Origin: Actinomycetes bacterium
GTDB taxonomy: Bacteria; Actinomycetota; Acidimicrobiia; Acidimicrobiales; JAMCPL01
DNA length: 56,724 nt
Direction of reading: 5' to 3'
Assembly (NCBI GenBank): GCA_021841005.1
Contig: JAKBVZ010000032.1
Location: 11,410-68,133, forward strand
Shown: positions 55,392 through 56,724 of the stretch, piece after piece
How positions within the stretch are numbered: position 1 is the stretch's first letter
Layout: each line of letters opens with the position of its first letter
The notes under the pieces: generated by a model
What the model saw: only the letters and a program-made list of their open reading frames with translations
Told to the model about the DNA's origin: nothing
Databases searched by the model: none
Made by a program: the position numbers and the translations under genes

Positions 55392-56083
55392 ATCATTTAT
55401 TTCTGGGTTGGTTGAATGGGTTCCATTCACCGGGTCCCCTCCTGCATGCTGGTAGGGCTGGTCTGTTAAGTCTACGAGTGGATCGACCGATAAGAACTGG
55501 CCGGTAGAGGGATCGTAGTAACGATTGATCAGGTAGATGAGACCTGTGGGGTCTGTATATCCACCAGCGTACCCAAATGGGGTGACATTGGAGAGTCCAC
55601 CTGCAATCACATTGCCATAGGCAGAATAGGTAGCACCTGCTGTGATGGTGCCAGATGAGTTGAAGGTAAGCCTTACACCTTCAGGATCAGAGACGAGGTA
55701 AGTGACTGATGATTGGGAGTTTGGAGCAGATAGGGATATCTGTTCAACTGGTGCTGTGCCTAGGGCAGTACCCTGTGGTCCGTAGATATAGGCATTCTCT
55801 CCATCCATGAGAAGCTGTGGAACCAAAGAGAGGGTGTTCCAGGTTAACTGCTCAGTTGTCCCACCAGGTGAGGTCTGCGACATACGAAGGCCATTTGCAT
55901 TGTAGGTATATCCATAGGAGGTATCTATACTTGGATCTGCACATGTTACTCCTGCAGTATTTGCTGGAGTCATACAGGTCATCTCCATAGAAACATTATA
56001 CCCATACGTGGAGGCATATGTCGGATTAGGTGATGCACAGGTAGCACCTGCAGGGTTGCCTGGAGTCTCATCTAGCGACCTAG
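55368..56083 (-). pseudogene. RHS-repeat core fragment
   Basis: About 238 codons with no start codon at the natural position. The frame is open from 56083 and contains SLDETPGNPAGATCASPNPT, then YGYTYNANGLRMSQTSPGGT, and the RHS-associated core ending: GYTDPTGLIYLINRYYDPST, GQFLSVDPLVDL, HAGGDPVNGT. RHS proteins are large secreted toxins or adhesins with YD repeats and a variable C-terminal tip. Here the tip is replaced by some 15 unrelated residues and a stop, and the whole N-terminal bulk is missing. Confidence 0.8.
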
Positions 56084-56144
56084 CTGCTCACGGGAGCATG
56101 TCTTGCCCAAATCCAGGCACGAAAATAAAATTCAGAAGTTCCAC

Positions 56145-56173
56145 TTGACAAGATGGAGTGTTTCTCCTATAGT
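56145..56173 (+). promoter_or_regulatory. Consensus sigma-A promoter of the right-edge gene
   Basis: TTGACA (56145-56150) and TATAGT (56168-56173) are spaced exactly 17 bp. A 6-bp hairpin (AGGGCT at 56192, AGCCCT at 56212) lies in the predicted 60-nt leader. Confidence 0.75.
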
Positions 56174-56240
56174 CCTATCTCATATAGATGTAGGGCTTGA
56201 AGCACGCATCGAGCCCTTGGACAGAGGGAGGCAACCAGGT

Positions 56241-56724
56241 ATGGATAGAGGGATGTACAGGACATACCGTGATATCAAGCTACAGCCGGATCTAAAGGGC
56301 GACACACACACACAGAGAGAGAGAGGGGGGGATTCTCTTACAACAAGGGCTCTCTCTGATACCCAGAGGAGGTATCGTCGGTGCATAACTTGCCTGCAGA
56401 TACTTTCGAGGGCGCTCTCATGTCTTGGTGCACTGGGTAAATCGATCTGCCATGGCCCATATCACTTTGGTAGTACAAGAAAGCTTGCCACAACCGCTCT
56501 CTCAGTTTTCATGCTCACCGGAGTACTCACCGGGGTGCTCGTCGCCTCCGAGGTGGCGTCCTCTCCAGAGGCTGGTGCATCATCATCATCATCATCTTCT
56601 TCGTCCCTCTCCTCTCCTTATACTTGGTCCACCCCGCAGAGCATAGATCCGATGGAAGGGATCCTCTCGATATCCTGTCCGTCGCCGTCTTTCTGTATGG
56701 GAGTGGACTCAGAGGGTAACGCCT
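56241..56724 (+). CDS. Secreted repeat protein (SCPSxSFC type), 5' part only
   Basis: The frame runs off the right edge after 161 codons. GGGAGG lies nine bases before ATG 56241. Residues 1-75 are basic and hydrophilic. A signal-peptide-like stretch (RKLATTALSVFMLTGVLTGV) follows at about 76-97, then poly-Ser encoded by TCA/TCT runs, then YTWSTPQSIDPMEG, LSISCPSPSFCMGVDSEGN. The last motif is the repeat unit of large actinobacterial surface proteins whose repeats may form a beta-propeller. The codons near 56301-56331 run through (AC)n(AG)n and seven Gs, where slippage would shift the frame. The cytoplasmic N-terminal region is unusually long. Confidence 0.7.
   Translation, partial: MDRGMYRTYRDIKLQPDLKGDTHTQRERGGDSLTTRALSDTQRRYRRCITCLQILSRALSCLGALGKSICHGPYHFGSTRKLATTALSVFMLTGVLTGVLVASEVASSPEAGASSSSSSSSSLSSPYTWSTPQSIDPMEGILSISCPSPSFCMGVDSEGNA
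56301..56331. repeat. Dinucleotide and G tract in coding sequence
   Basis: About six AC units, then about six AG units, then seven Gs, inside codons 21-31 of the right-edge gene. Such tracts are prone to slipped-strand mispairing. Confidence 0.85.

Noticed and set aside
56425..56646. 73-codon frame with His run near the right edge
   Set aside because: It is the shifted reading of the poly-Ser-coding TCA run in the secreted protein gene, which has the better promoter, ribosome-binding site and family motif.

Overview
The window looks like part of the chromosome of a Gram-positive actinobacterium. Its GC content appears to be in the mid-fifties, judged by eye and not counted. Support comes from an MtrA/MtrB pair with a GerMN (LpqB-like) domain, a WhiG/FliA sigma factor beside xerC and rpsB-tsf-pyrH-frr-cdsA-dxr-rip-ispG, a fused KorA with KorB, a sortase, an NDP-mannose pyrophosphorylase fused to a phosphomannomutase-like domain, and several genes that seem to be transcribed leaderless. 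The secreted 'SCPSPSFC' protein at the right edge and the RHS fragment beside it resemble proteins I associate with Acidimicrobiia. That class assignment is an inference from memory.

Layout. 1-5 kb: glnB and amtB (minus strand) and a large YfhO-type membrane protein. 5-9 kb: xseA, xseB, a double-ACT protein, def and a metallo-beta-lactamase-fold hydrolase (plus). 9-13.4 kb: a Kdp-type signalling set, made of a KdpD kinase without its membrane segment, KdpE, and a second free-standing KdpD sensor. No kdpFABC pump genes are visible. 13.6-16.5 kb: korAB. 16.7-19.9 kb: manC-like fusion and pgsA (minus). 20-27 kb: DUF1015, moxR-DUF58-transglutaminase, yqgE. 27.5-30.7 kb: tRNA-Thr, then a YgjP-type metalloprotease, dGTPase and class II aldolase (minus). 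31-34.6 kb: two DHA2-type MFS transporters. 34.8-37.7 kb: mtrA and an mtrB fused in frame to a GerMN domain. 37.8-48.6 kb: xerC, whiG, rpsB, tsf, pyrH, frr, cdsA, dxr, rip, ispG, a dense housekeeping run. 48.6-49.9 kb: a sortase.

From tRNA-Glu (50.0 kb) to the right edge the sequence is accessory. It holds an integrase whose conserved C-terminus is thrown out of frame by one extra 11-bp repeat unit, an excisionase, orphan membrane proteins, a broken transposase/ATPase element bracketed by 81-bp direct repeats, an RHS fragment, and the start of a secreted repeat protein with a consensus promoter and a dinucleotide tract in its first codons.

The most striking theme is how many short tandem or near-tandem duplications (9-37 bp) sit at gene boundaries. 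At three loci the copy contains the start codon and first codons of a gene, so a short upstream reading frame repeats the beginning of the real protein. At one locus (the integrase) the repeat number decides whether the gene is in frame. Other notable points are the MtrB-GerMN fusion, the membrane-less KdpD with its partner sensor, and leaderless promoters in the accessory region.
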